The notes under the pieces: generated by a model
Databases searched by the model: none
Told to the model about the DNA's origin: nothing
What the model saw: only the letters and a program-made list of their open reading frames with translations
Program-made: the position numbers and the translations under genes
Shown: positions 1 to 11,289 of the stretch, piece after piece
Layout: every line of letters begins with the position of its first letter
How positions within the stretch are numbered: position 1 is the stretch's first letter
Assembly: GCA_033239525.1 (NCBI GenBank)
Contig: BSYO01000036.1
Location: 8,330,126-8,394,125 of the forward strand
Source of the DNA: Nepenthes gracilis
Lineage: Eukaryota > Streptophyta > Magnoliopsida > Caryophyllales > Nepenthaceae
DNA length: 64,000 nucleotides
Direction: 5' to 3'

Positions 1-146
1 GCAAAAGACAGATCTCGGATTCGTAAAAAGATCTCGGACATGCCTCATGACAGCAAAGGATGAAGGCCGCGAGCTATCGTGATAGAAGGATGTTCACAAG
101 GCATGTCAAACGGCCGAGTCCTCGGACCGTTTGACATGGGGGCTCG
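1..146 (+). mobile_element. 3' internal end of an LTR retrotransposon, with polypurine tract
   Basis: This is non-coding sequence just upstream of a putative 3' LTR. A ten-base motif, agatctcgga, occurs twice near the start. A short purine run (catgggggc) near 135-143, close to the LTR start at 147, fits the polypurine tract that primes plus-strand DNA synthesis. The rest of the element lies outside the window, so the family cannot be set. A gypsy element is the likeliest source. Confidence 0.45.
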
Positions 147-972
147 TGATGGGTCCCGGAATCTAAGGCCCAAAACAACAATTGCAGGCCCAGGAGATAG
201 CATGGGTAAGCTGGTTTAAGAGGCCCACAAGCCCAATTAGGCCCAAATGGTTAAGCTTGTTCCGAGCGCCCGCAGAACCAAATCAAGCAACCAAGAATGG
301 CATTGGTGGTCCGAGAGGTCGCTGTGACCCACATGGGGACGATGACAGCCAGAAAAGCCAAAATAACCAAGGATGCTAGCTAGGATGACTGGTGCAGCAC
401 GCGCCTCCACGGGTACTCAACGGCCTTTGACACGCCGTACCTGCAGGGCATGTGCCCCTGCACGCCGTATCTGTCGGCTATAACAGGTGTCCCTGTCACA
501 GCCGCACCAACAGTAGTGGCGGCAGACAGGCCTGACACGCCAGTGCCACATGTCACCCCTCCAACGGCATCCCGTTCCTTATAAATAACCCCTTTTAGGC
601 TACTGGAGAGGGATTCGGAAGAATTTCTACCTAAGCACACTTGAGCAGATAACCCTCGAGAGAAAAGAGAAAGAGTGAAGGGAGAAAGAAAGAAGCCAGA
701 CTTCTCACGCTTAGTTCCCCGTAAAAGAGAATCATCCTGCAAGTTCTCGTTGTACTCTTTTGACAAATTAGTGGAACTTCTCGGACTTCCCATCCGTTCC
801 CGTGGTTTTTCACCCCTCTTTGTTAACGGGGTTTTCCACGTAAATCTGCGTGTTCTCTCATCCCCTTCGTACTTCCATTATACTACTCACGCTTTACTTA
901 TTTTGTGTTGCAAGTATCCGTCCGCCCGCTCGTATTTTGCAAAACAGGCAGCCGGAACTCTCGGACGCAACA
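147..972 (+). repeat. Putative 3' LTR (826 bp)
   Basis: The segment begins TGATGGG and ends GCAACA, giving the TG...CA ends of an LTR. It follows a polypurine-like tract and contains a TATA-like box and then pyrimidine-rich sequence downstream, as in a U3-R-U5 arrangement. Only one LTR lies in the window, so the pair and the target duplication cannot be checked. Short open frames inside it look like chance. Confidence 0.5.
580..588 (+). promoter_or_regulatory. TATA-like box in the LTR
   Basis: The sequence tataaataa sits about 430 bp into the putative LTR, where a U3 promoter is expected. It supports the plus orientation of the element. No direct evidence of transcription is available. Confidence 0.45.
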
Positions 973-1498
973 ATATCATTTTCAAGATTCCATGACTACA
1001 TTTTCTTCATTATTTTCATTTTCATCACCATCATCGGTAAAAAAACACACTCTAGCTCTTGCTCATCCAATGAGAGCTGTGCAATTTCTAACTCTCCAAT
1101 ATTATCGAATGAATTAAATACATCTCCACAAATATCTCACATCTTACTCTCTCCTTGCAAGACTTCTGGACTTGAAAGTAGGCGAAGATTGCTATGAATG
1201 AAAACCAATTTTTGGCACATTTTGTAATCATTTTATCCTTTCTTAATGAATGGATAAAGGAGTAAGTACTCCAATCTCTCTCACAACATGATGATAAGGA
1301 TGATTGCACAAGTAACTTTAAAGCTAAAGATTTAAGTAAAGGCACACTTGGACCATAAACAACCCACCAACTTATTTATTTACACTCATTTACTTACCAA
1401 ATACACATTATTTACACTTATTTATTTAAAATTGTAAATACATTTATAATATTTTAATATAAATTTACCAAATACCTATAAAATTATCTATCATGTTT

Positions 1499-1690
1499 AA
1501 AACGTGTCTGACATATCCGGAACATGTCCAAACATGTCGGGACGTGTCCGGGGCGTGTCCAAAACGTGTTGGGACGTGTCCGGAGCGTGTCCGAAACGTG
1601 TCCCAAAAAAAAAAAAATTTATACGCATTGGGACACCTGTCCCAACGTGTCCGAGAGGGTTAGTGTCCGATACGTGTCGAGCACCGACAC
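1499..1690. repeat. GTGTCC-rich short tandem cluster
   Basis: The motif CGTGTCC, with variants such as catgtcc and gtgttgg, recurs about every 10-12 bases up to position 1606. After an A-run it continues in both orientations (gacacctgtccc, cgacacg). It looks like a degenerate minisatellite or a folded-back end of a small transposon. The family is unknown to me. Confidence 0.5.
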
Positions 1691-1889
1691 GTTAAGGCCG
1701 TGAGAGTGTCCGTGTTTCATAGACATGTAATTTGGTTAGATGGTTATATTCTGCATGCAGTCTTTATGACATTTTTCTTTAGTGCATTGGCAAGTTTCTT
1801 GTTTGATTATGTTGTGCACGTGCTTGCTGAATGGGGTTCTAAAATGATAGGATCACACATCATGTTGGCACCATGCATGTTACAATTAT

Positions 1890-2150
1890 ACATGATACTG
1901 TATATACCACAAACTACACACTTCAATCCATATATCACAAAATGCTGACCATACTCCATATACCACAAACTACATACTTTACTCATGGCATAATATGTAG
2001 GTTCAGTCACACACTACAGATTTCACACTGCATACCTCGTACTGATACAGCTTTATAGCATTAAGAGGAAGCAATTGAAAGCCTTGGGCCTGGAGATTGG
2101 GACTAGTGTATAGTATTTTAAATTCTAGGCATTGCAGCTGTAAAAGCCTT
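1890..2150 (+). repeat. Direct duplication, copy 1
   Basis: The segment from the 'ataccacaaactac' motif to 'attctaggcattgca' recurs in the same order and orientation at 2787-2990, with substitutions and small indels. A shorter internal repeat of the 'taccacaaactaca' motif occurs within this copy. It is non-coding as far as I can see. Confidence 0.6.
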
Positions 2151-2786
2151 TATAGACGGTCACCCTTCCAACAATACATGAAAAGGCTTAAGTGTGAAAA
2201 CTTCTCTGCCATTTGGATCAGAGAATTTATAGAGGAAATCAAGTGTTAAATTTCTAGAAACCATATAATATATAGCTAAAGGGAATATGCTGTTCCTAAA
2301 ATCATTACATGCGCTGCTATTGTATTCTGGAGAAAGAAATATTGATTAAATCTATATTTGCTCAATCGATACAATCCTCTCATGGTTAAACTTCATATGG
2401 ATTCAATGAACTATTTATGGGGAGTGATTAGTCAGTACAAGGTTGTACTAGCTTACCACTGAAGGTACGCATCGAGGCTCACTCTATAGCTTACACTGTA
2501 ATTTGTAAATACAGAAATTATATAATAGATGGCTAGCCCAACAAGGACAATATGAAGCCTTAACAATTTATATGCATTCTTAAGCAATTCAATAGACATT
2601 TATCCAACATTTATAGAGAAAAAAAAGTATTTCCTATAAAAGGTTTCTATTATGAGTGCTCCCCTAGTTTTCTTACAGAGCCCGTTAAAAGGGTTTTAGT
2701 TCCAGTTAAAGACCCTCACATATGAACTGGTTAACTTCTTTTCAGTTCTGTACATGTGCAAATTTCCAGGAAAAAAAAGTTGTTAG

Positions 2787-2990
2787 GTATATTCCACAAG
2801 CTACACACTTAACTCATGGTGTATATTATGCTGGTTCAGTCACACAATTAAAGTTTCACACAGCATACATTGTCCTGATCCTGCTTTATAGAATTAAGAG
2901 GGAGCAATCGAAAAACTTGGGCCTGGGGATGAGGGACTCAAAAAACCATGGTCCTGGTATATTCTAGGCATTGCAAAAGCCTCGGGTTCT
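2787..2990 (+). repeat. Direct duplication, copy 2
   Basis: This is the second copy of the segment at 1890-2150. Shared blocks include ggttcagtcacaca, gaattaagagg/gcattaagagg, cttgggcctgg and attctaggcattgca. The two copies lie about 0.8 kb apart, which suggests a local duplication or two fragments of one dispersed repeat. Confidence 0.6.
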
Positions 2991-4646
2991 ACATGTCATT
3001 GGATAATTTTTCTTCTTATTGTTTGCTTCTTTTTTCGTATTTCCTTTTTCTTTCTGCTGTATCTCTTTCTACTCTCCTAGCCATGACAACTGTTTGTGTG
3101 CAAGGCTCGTACAAACCAACTTTCTACCTTGGAAGGGTATGTATATTTTAAATTGCACATGATGTGTGTGACAAGCATTATTTATCATTTTCATCTAATA
3201 TTTTATTTAGTGCATGTTTTCTATAACACACATCACATCTATTTAATTCTTAAAAAAATGATGCTATATAATGGGGGAGTGCTGAAGCTAATCACTTTGG
3301 CCTAATCTAACTTTCAGTTTTAGGTGCCAATGCATGCGTGCAGTGTTGAGTGTACATGATATTCTGATGTAGATATAAATATTATACTTATGAAGTATGC
3401 TTTAAATAGACTCAAAAAAATTGATAGAATATAGATTTGAGGTTCATTGAAGATGTGATCTGTCTCCAAAAGCGTGAGTGTCATGAATTCTTATGACAAT
3501 ATAAAACTATTTGTAGATACATGCCCCCAAAACGGTAATGGAAAGAGATTAATAAAATATAGACAACAAACAACAACAATACAAAGCCTTTAGTCTCACT
3601 AAGTGAGGTTAACAAAAGAATTCCATAAATCTAAAATAAAATTGTGCACGACAATAATGTCATGAATTCCTATGCTTTGCTCTGCTGAATCCTTCTAGTC
3701 TGTTAGCTTAATATACTGAGCAATGTCTATTTCTTATTCAGCACATGGAAATATGAAACAAATCTGAGTAGGAATTACAGATCAGGCAGAAATATAATAT
3801 GGAAACTTCATTATTATGCTTTTTGTGTTTTAGTTAAAGAGTTGGAAGCTTTATACTGAAAAGCCTATTGAAGTTGCTAGGAATATTGAAAACAACTAGG
3901 AAGTGGGAACGGTAAGATGGAATTTGGTGAAGCATTTTATCACATCATCAACTTTAGCAAAAAGAAACATATGCCTCAGCTGTTAGCAAAAGAGAATAGA
4001 GTTCTTTCTTCCAAAAGAACAACAATGCATGAGGATCTGACATCATAAGTTATTGGGAGGTCAGATATTCGAAGTCTTATCCCTGCATTTTGGAGATATT
4101 GTTTTCATTATTTGAATCCGTGACCTCAGGTTATAATGGAACAATGTTATCATTGTGTTACGGCTCAATTGATGATTATTTAACCCAAAAATATGTAAAA
4201 AAGAGTTATCTGAACAGTTCAGAGCCAAATTAAATGCAAGTAGATCCAGGTCTGCCAACATTTGAGTCTTTAGCATTTCAACTGTTAGCAGTATATAGAA
4301 GGGAAAAGGTGGGTAAAAGAAGAAAGAAATGCCAAGAGAGAAACTAAATCGTAAGTTGAGAGGGAGAAGAAAAACAAATCTAGCTCCATTGATATCAAAC
4401 ACTGATAGAGAAAGGAAAAAACTGAGGCACATGCATCAGGGAAAATCTGAATGGGAAATCAGTAAATACTTGATGGTATACTCGGCTTTGGTTTTTGTAT
4501 TATTTACAAATCTGAATAATGAGATAATAAAGCTTGGTAAGAGAGGACACATGTCGTCTGAGGAAGTTTGACACTTTAACCAATTTTCCTGCCACGTCAA
4601 TTATTCTGTTTTATTATGTTATGGGGGCACTTTTTGCCAATTAAAA

Positions 4647-4845
4647 AATCTACACCATTTTGGGGGTAGTTCTCTTAACATAGTAGTAGATCCGGAGAAA
4701 TAAAATAGTTTGCCAATGGAGTTTTACTTGCATTTTCTCGAGGAAACAGCTACACCCTTTTTGGGGCGTGCTCTCTTTATATAGAAGGTGTAATTGGATT
4801 AAAATAATTTGGCCAAGGAATTCTACTTGATTTTCTCGAGGAAAG
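4647..4845 (+). repeat. Tandem duplication of about 100 bp
   Basis: Two adjacent copies share the order 'ctacacc..tttt..gggg', 'taaaata.tttg.ccaa.ga.tt.tacttg' and 'attttctcgaggaaa'. Copy 1 ends near 4745 and copy 2 near 4845. The copies are clearly diverged. No coding function is seen. Confidence 0.6.
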
Positions 4846-5198
4846 ATGGATTAAGCGTTAGCATAATTGATAATATGTCATTTTGTTCTGGTATACACTG
4901 TGTGCAACTTCTATGTACATGTGCTGCAATTCCTGTACTGATGAACTGCTTGTCATTTATGGTTTCAAGCTTCTATGTAACTTTGATTCTTCAATTTGTT
5001 TTTCCTATTGGGACAGGAAGAAGATAACTGGAATGGTATGACACCTGGATGTGAAAACTTATAAACTAGTGTTGAACTCTTCTTATATTTTGTCTTGATG
5101 CTGTTTGATCTTCTCATTCCTTGTGCTATGGGACCTAATATGTAGTTGCTGTTTCATATTTGGAGACCTAATATGCAGTTGTTGTTTCATCTTTGTAG

Positions 5199-7146
5199 CA
5201 CCCTAAACTCGGACTATTTTCCACCAGAGGTCATACCTTATGAACAGTGGGTGCAGCTGAAGCCAGATTCAATCAGTACACTTTCTGGCTGGATTAAGGG
5301 TGCATTTTGTACTGGAAAGAAGGAGATGCAGGAGTCGATACAGAAGCCACTTCATTTTGTCCTTAGCACAGCTCCAATGTGTGATAGGTGTGCTTGTGGC
5401 CTGTCCTCAAATTTGGTTTTCCAATTTCTTTCAGTTTACAATGTTTGATCAGCTTTAAAACTTATACGCACATATGCATGCTCTTGAAGAAATAGACAGG
5501 AACACAAGGGGAAGCATGATGCACCCTAAGTATGGTGCTACTGTTAGCAGTTTTTGGAGCAGTTCACCATTCCCCCACCCTCTGGAGTACTGGCTTGGCA
5601 GAACTACGAACCAACTATTTTTCTGCTCTCTTCTAAAATATGATCCAGTGACCCCTATAACCAGGATTCTATCGAACATTATGTACAATATCAGTCATAT
5701 AATAACAACATAGTCTTATGTTCTATTAGATGGGCTTGGCTTTAATTGTGATAGATCTTTTTATTGTTTATAGGGTGCTGAACCTTACTCAATGACACTT
5801 GTGCATTTGTTTTACGTCAGTCAATGTTCTGGATTGTGAAGGTGTGATGTTGGTTTTGTCTAATGATGGGTCAGGCCAATAATGTTTTATAAAATGGAAA
5901 ACCAGTCTATATAACTATACCATATTTTTAATGATGTTATAGAAGTGTTCCACCGTTCTTGATGCTTTCTTGTCCTTGCATGTATCTAGCTACTAGATTG
6001 CATAATGTAGAGAGAATAAAAGCAGAGCTGCCTAGATTCTTCTACTAATGAGTATATTCTTTTCCTTTCTTTTGGATGATGGTGTTCTTTTTGATGATGG
6101 TTTTACCATGATGCCCTTAACATCAATGTTCAATATAATCAACAGAAAATTATTCCCAAGTTTCTTCTTTTTGGTGCGATGCAGGTTGGAGCTTAAAGGT
6201 AACAGATACCTGCTAGGGGAATTTTTGGAATTTAAAGGGAAGCATGAAGATGTCCAGGCCTTGCAATTTATTAAGAGATCCAAAGTTGATCGACTGATTG
6301 TGCAAAAGATGTCTATGTTTGGGTTAGGTAGGCTCACTTGTGTTTTTTATGCTTCTTTTCAACTGATTCTTATCCTTATTTATGGACTCATCTATCCAAA
6401 GAATTGGACTTCATCCTAGTGTTCCAAGAACTCAAACTGAAGGAAAAAGACTTTTAAAAACATTAACTCAAGTAAAGCTGGATCAAGGTCATTTGATCAA
6501 AATTCCTTGTTACTTTGCCATCCTGCATATATTCGTTCAGAATGGAAATTCGAGGCAAAAGCTCCCAGATTATATGATTTGCTTGAACTTTCTTTTTGTG
6601 CCCTTTCTCATGATTCATCTCCATGATCTCAAAGTCATAGTAAATCAATCTTAAGGCTTGTGTTTTCGTCCTGGGAGAAATTCTGATGTTGATTTTCTAC
6701 TGCTGAAGCTGCTAAGTCATTTGACATTACTGGAAGAAATGTAGATGAGTTGAAGACCACCTTCTACTGTCTCTAATTTGCTAATACAAGAGTGGACGCC
6801 AGCCCATAATCTAAAATGCGTTTTAGTATTGTACTTTGCTGTGCTGTTAAGTGCCTGCAGTTTATACTAGCTGCTCCATTTTAATGTGAAGCTGCTTCAA
6901 TTTTTTTGGGTCCTTTTTTTGCCAGTATTAATTTTAGGCTGACCTTTTCCCCTCCGGAATGCAGCTCCTAAAAAACTTCAAGTTTTGTACTCTCCACGTG
7001 ATTATCGAACCGAAGGAGGTTCTGCTTCTGAGTGGAAAGAGGTGACAGTTCGTTCTAGTACAGAGTTTCTGTTTCAGCCTCGGGATTCTAAAAAAGTTAG
7101 CAAAATCAAGTTATCCTCTGTTACTTCTGTGACACTGAGTGCCTAG
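5199..7146 (+). CDS. Three-exon 3' fragment of an unrecognised host gene
   Basis: Three putative exons, 5199-5387, 6185-6327 and 6965-7146, have good splice signals: CTTTGTAG acceptor, GATAG/GTGTGC donor, GATGCAG acceptor, TTAG/GTAGGC donor and AATGCAG acceptor. Reading phases fit exactly across both introns, since AG+G gives Arg and G+CT gives Ala. The joined frame is open for about 170 codons to a TAG at 7144-7146. It reads as ordinary soluble protein, Lys/Glu-rich, with no transmembrane segment or transposon motif. I do not recognise the family. If the TAG is a mutation, the frame would run on to a GTTAGT donor at 7171, and a phase-matched 45-base exon candidate follows at 7290-7334. The 5' part was not found. 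It may be a real gene end or a pseudogene. A LINE copy lies 317 bp downstream. Confidence 0.5.
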
Positions 7147-7463
7147 GGATATTTCTGCAGAGGGAAAATGGTTAGTTTCAGTTTTAGTATCGCGTGGCGA
7201 ATGTTATGATCCTTTGTGTCTTCTGCTTTTGTGATCTTTATTGACTTAATAATGCGCTGAAATGATATTGCTTTGTCGGTAAATAACAGCCTCTCTCTTT
7301 GGGCCCATCAGATGATGCGACATGGATGGCTATTGTAAGGAGTATCTATTATTTAGTTTGTTATATTTTGTCATCATTTCTTTAGCAATTTTCATCATAG
7401 ATTTATTTATTTATTCCGTTTCCATTTTCATTAATTAAAACCCTTTTTCATCACATTCTTTAC

Positions 7464-9081
7464 TTTTTTTTTTCTTTCTTTTTTGGTAAGTAAGTGATTT
7501 GGATTAATGGGAGAAAAAATTTACAATCAAAAATTTATCTTCAAGTGTTTTTCCGACTTGAGGATAAACCAAAAGCGCTATGGCATGCCCCGAGCACAAA
7601 GATACATCTTATGAAACCAACAGAAAATCAAAAATGCTAGTATTTACTCAATGCACTCAAAAGCTCCAACCATTAAAAGAGCAAATCCTAAACTTATAAT
7701 GCCAATCCATGGACAGTACAATGGCAAACAAGTATAAAACCAGTCACCAACTAACAATTAAAAGAAGGCAATGTGAGTACATTCAAGCTTGTACCACTCT
7801 ACCACCAAGTAGGCCGAACTGAGTGCTGATGAAACAGTAGGGAACCAATCATCACAAATACTGATTGAAGGCTTCATATCTTCACAATCACTACACACAT
7901 CTGCCACTACACCACTCAGCAAGGCAGAGAGTCACTTCACGGCCACTGCAGCGTATCACCCAGCAGCATCTCTCAGCAACTCATCAGTCGCCAAGGCAGA
8001 GAGAGCAACTCAGCATCAGCTCATCAAAGAAAAGACAAAGGCTGCAAAAACATGCAAGGAATTCCACAGCCGGATTGCAAGTCGGCAAAATACCAGCGAG
8101 GCTAAACATTACCAGAAGCTGTAGACCAGAGTATCATCCTTGCCATCAGCATTAGACATCCGGCTGCATCATCTTTATCAAGCAACGCTTTTTGGTTACA
8201 CAGGCAAACCCAATCCAGCTAAAGAATCAGCCGCCAATTCAGATATATAGGCAAGACTACTCAGCCCAAACAATCACACCAAGAACAGCACAAAATGAAT
8301 CCAGCTTCAGAGGGCAAACTGAAATAGGCAAAGGCATCACAAAACTCCATGATGTTTCATCAAGGCTCACCGGATCAACAAAGAAGGGACCCACTATGCA
8401 GAAAGCAAACCCGATACCCTCTAGCATCACCAACCTCTCCATCAGCAGAGTAGTGAAGCATTAGAGACATCCCCAATATACAGTCAGCATCAGTAAGAGA
8501 GCCGGACCTCCTATACAGGCAAAGAAACCGAGCAGTGGCTCAGACTCCTAAGGATTCAGACCCAGGGCACTGCCAGAATATCACAGCATGATGCGCAATC
8601 TGAGAGACAGTCCCAGACAGCATCAGCCTACGAAGAAATAGCATGACAACAAGGCACCTGCAACAAACCGAGCATGGCAAACCAGCCCAACAACTACGAA
8701 TCATACAAGCAACCTTATCCGTAGCTACCAGACGACACGAGCAAGGGGACTCTCACTACAAGCAGCCCCCAAAAGCGTGGGGCATGAAAGCCGACCAAGA
8801 ACCGTGGTGGCGAAGCCACGAGAAAGATAAAATTCATGTTTGAAAATTGAAATCAAATGGCCCTCGGCGTTGCTGCAGACCACCCAATGCTCCACAGATT
8901 TGCTACAAGCCAAATCAACAAATTCTACATTTCGCTAGACAAAGGAGTCACACAGCTGGAGAGAACATTAGCGCCGTCGAGCAGATATGCTACTCCATCG
9001 CATCGAAAGGAACTACTACATCCAATCCAGGCAACGCCCAACTCTTCAGCAACACAGCCGTGGCATTGTCCCCAACCAGAG
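7464..9081 (-). mobile_element. 5'-truncated LINE copy with 12-bp TSD
   Basis: A poly(T)-rich tract opens the insertion on the plus strand, so the element lies on the minus strand. Its 3' end reads ...cttacttacc before the A-tail. The 12-base sequence cacattctttac flanks it at 7452-7463 and 9082-9093, a typical L1-type target-site duplication. The interior is CAGCA/CTGCTG-rich and holds no reverse transcriptase. It shares its 3' end (ctcggggcatgcc, gtaaattttttctc, cttacttacc) with the copy at 58051, so both are of one family. Several plus-strand frames inside are by-products of the repeat composition. Confidence 0.8.
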
Positions 9082-9339
9082 CACATTCTTTACTCACTGC
9101 CTCAATTAAGTCTTCAGTAAGTTTAACCTGCTCTTATTCAGTAGAGCATTAGTTAGGATTCATGTTATGTGTGCAAACAACCTTAAGACTGTCTTTGTCC
9201 CCTTTTTTGGCAAATTAGTTCATTTCACATATTTTAGAGATTTTACTCATCCTTGTTCTTATTTCTTGTCTGAGCAATATTAACAAACCTATAGATGTGC
9301 GTCATTGTTGATGGTTGGGCTGTTTTGCCCCATTATATT

Positions 9340-10045
9340 TGTTAGGAGTAACCGTTGTCAGCTTGGATGAATCGATAAGGAAACATTTTTTTATTTTTAT
9401 TTTTTGGTAAGTATATAAGGAAACATAAATGGCAACAATAACGAAATACAGTACATAGGAAGACAATTACAAAATAAAATAAGATATAAAATTTTACGTG
9501 AAAAACTCTCTTTTGAACAAGAGTAAAAAAATTACAGGCCTATGAGTTCACAAATTTTTACTATGTAAAATTTAGTTATACAAACCCAATACAAGAATTA
9601 GACGTCTCGTATCAATGGACTCGAGTAGTAATTGAAAAACTCTAGAGCAAAAGCAAGAAAATCTTCTTTTCTCTTTTCTCTTTCTTCTTCACTTTCTCTC
9701 ACTAGCGGTATTTACTAATCTCTTTGATTTTACAAAGTAATTGGCCGTAATCTCTCTTAGATGCACTCCCCTTTTATAATCCCTAAAGGGAGTTTTCGTG
9801 CATTTTTCATAAACCTTAAAGATGCCAGCAGTCAGTCATCCTTCAAGTAGTTTGGTCTCCCTTTGAATTTTAGCAATTTGGTCACCTCTTAGACTAGATA
9901 GTCTGGTCAGTCGCCTTAGTCTCACCCGTTTGGCTGGTCGGCCTTTGGCTCATCAGTCTGGTCTGTCATCAAGTTCTTCGGTCGATCGGCTCCCTTTAGA
10001 TCGATAGTCCGGTTGGACGCCCTTCGGTCCAGCACCTGGTTGCCA
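9340..10045 (-). repeat. Copia A 3' LTR
   Basis: This matches 13637-14304 along its length, including 'agcttggatgaatcgata', the ctctcttttctctc tract and 'cagcacctggttgcc'. On the plus strand it runs tgttaggag...ggttgcca, so on the coding strand it is TGGCAACC...CTAACA. It is longer than its partner only because of a small insertion at 9387-9414. A purine-rich tract (gtgggagtag) flanks it internally. Confidence 0.85.
9387..9414 (-). mobile_element. 28-bp LINE 3'-end micro-insertion
   Basis: Within the copia A 3' LTR, 28 bases consisting of a T-rich tail followed by ggtaagta are flanked by the direct repeat ataaggaaacat (9375-9386 and 9415-9426). The other LTR has an uninterrupted single copy of this site at about 13668. 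The insert equals the extreme 3' end (cttacc plus A-tail) of the LINE family seen at 7464, 34741 and 58051. This is the shortest LINE insertion in the window. Confidence 0.75.
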
Positions 10046-10050
10046 TGAGA

Positions 10051-11195
10051 CTACTCCCACAAACTTGACCATGTATACCGTGGTGGACTTTTGGGAGTCA
10101 ACATTCCAGCCATGTTGGCATCAGTATATTCAACCAGGCAAGGCTTATCGTTTCCAAAATGCAAGCACATTTTGGAGGTTTCCTTGAGATATCTCAATAT
10201 CCACATAACTACTGACCAATGCTCATTTATGATGTTTGACAGAAAATAGTTGACTGTGCCGACGGTATGAGTAATGTCCGGTCTTGTGCATGCCATAGCA
10301 TGCATCAGGTTACCTACGGCTGAGGAGTAGGGTACACCTCTCATGCTTGCCTTCTCATCATCCGAGGAAGGACATTGCTAGTTGCTTAGCTTAAAATGTG
10401 CCAGTTGAGTGCTTATAGGTTTTGACTTCTCCATATTAAAACGCTGGAACACCTTCTCAATGTAGCCCTTATAAGACAGCTATAACTCCATTGCCTTGCG
10501 GTTGCGAAATATCCTAATACCTAGAATTTTCTTTACCGGCCCCAAATCATTCATGGCAAATGCCTACCCGAGCTACTGCTTTAACTTCTTGATTCTGGAG
10601 GTATCTCAGCCGACAATTAGCATATTGTCCACATAAAGCAGAATAATAATAAAGTTGTCTTCAAAAAACCAGTGCACAAAGACGTAATGGTCCGAAGTAG
10701 TTTTTCGGCACCCTTATCTGATCATAACAAATTTGAACTTCTTATACCATTGCCTCGGAGCCTGTTCCAACCCGTATATGCTTTTCCTCAAACGACACAC
10801 CAGTCATTCCTTCCTCTTGACTCAAAATCTCTCCAACTGCTCCATATAAATTTCCTCCTCGGGGTCATCATAGAGGAACATCATCCAGACATCTAACTAT
10901 TCCACTTCCAAGTCAAGAACAACGGCCAATCCAAGCACCACTCGGATTAAAGACATCTTCACAACCAAGGCGAAATTCTCGTTAAAATCAATGCCCTTCC
11001 GTTGGTTAGAGCTTTTCACCGCCAGTCTTGCCTTATACCTTGGTTGTGGGTTGTTCTCATTAGCTTTTAGGACCCACATATTCTTCAACGCTTGCTTCCC
11101 CTTTGACAATGCAGTCAACTCAAAAGTGTGATTCTCATGTAGTGAACTTATCTTATTCTGCATAGTCTCTATTCACTCCACTATGTGCTTATCTT
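10051..11195 (-). pseudogene. Copia A reverse transcriptase and truncated RNase H
   Basis: The stretch 10897-11163 encodes the start of a copia RT (RVT_2): a 'NHTFEL' segment, then 'KARLAVKSSNQRKGIDF' and 'FNENFALVVKMSLIRVVL'. After frame disruption, 10051-10344 gives the RT end and RNase H start ('GNLMHAMACTRPDITHTVG', 'YTDANMAG'). The normal RNase H continues for well over 100 residues past this Asp-containing motif. Here the frame instead meets the polypurine tract and LTR within about 20 codons, so the catalytic C-terminal half is missing. It cannot give a working enzyme. Confidence 0.8.
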
Positions 11196-11289
11196 TTATG
11201 GCTTCCTCAAAACTTTTAGGTTCCCATCCATCCGTGAGTAATACATACTGATCAGCCGATAGACGAACAAAGGGCCTTCGATCTCTTGA

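Larger units (their letters stand above)
973..5198. other. AT-rich non-coding region
   Basis: No convincing gene was found here. The region is AT-rich with scattered short open frames. It holds a GTGTCC-rich cluster, a dispersed direct duplication and a tandem duplication, each listed separately. A stretch at about 3833-3909 looks like an exon (TTTTAG acceptor, GTAAGA donor) but has an in-frame TAG. It could be a decayed upstream exon of the gene fragment at 5199-7146. Confidence 0.5.
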
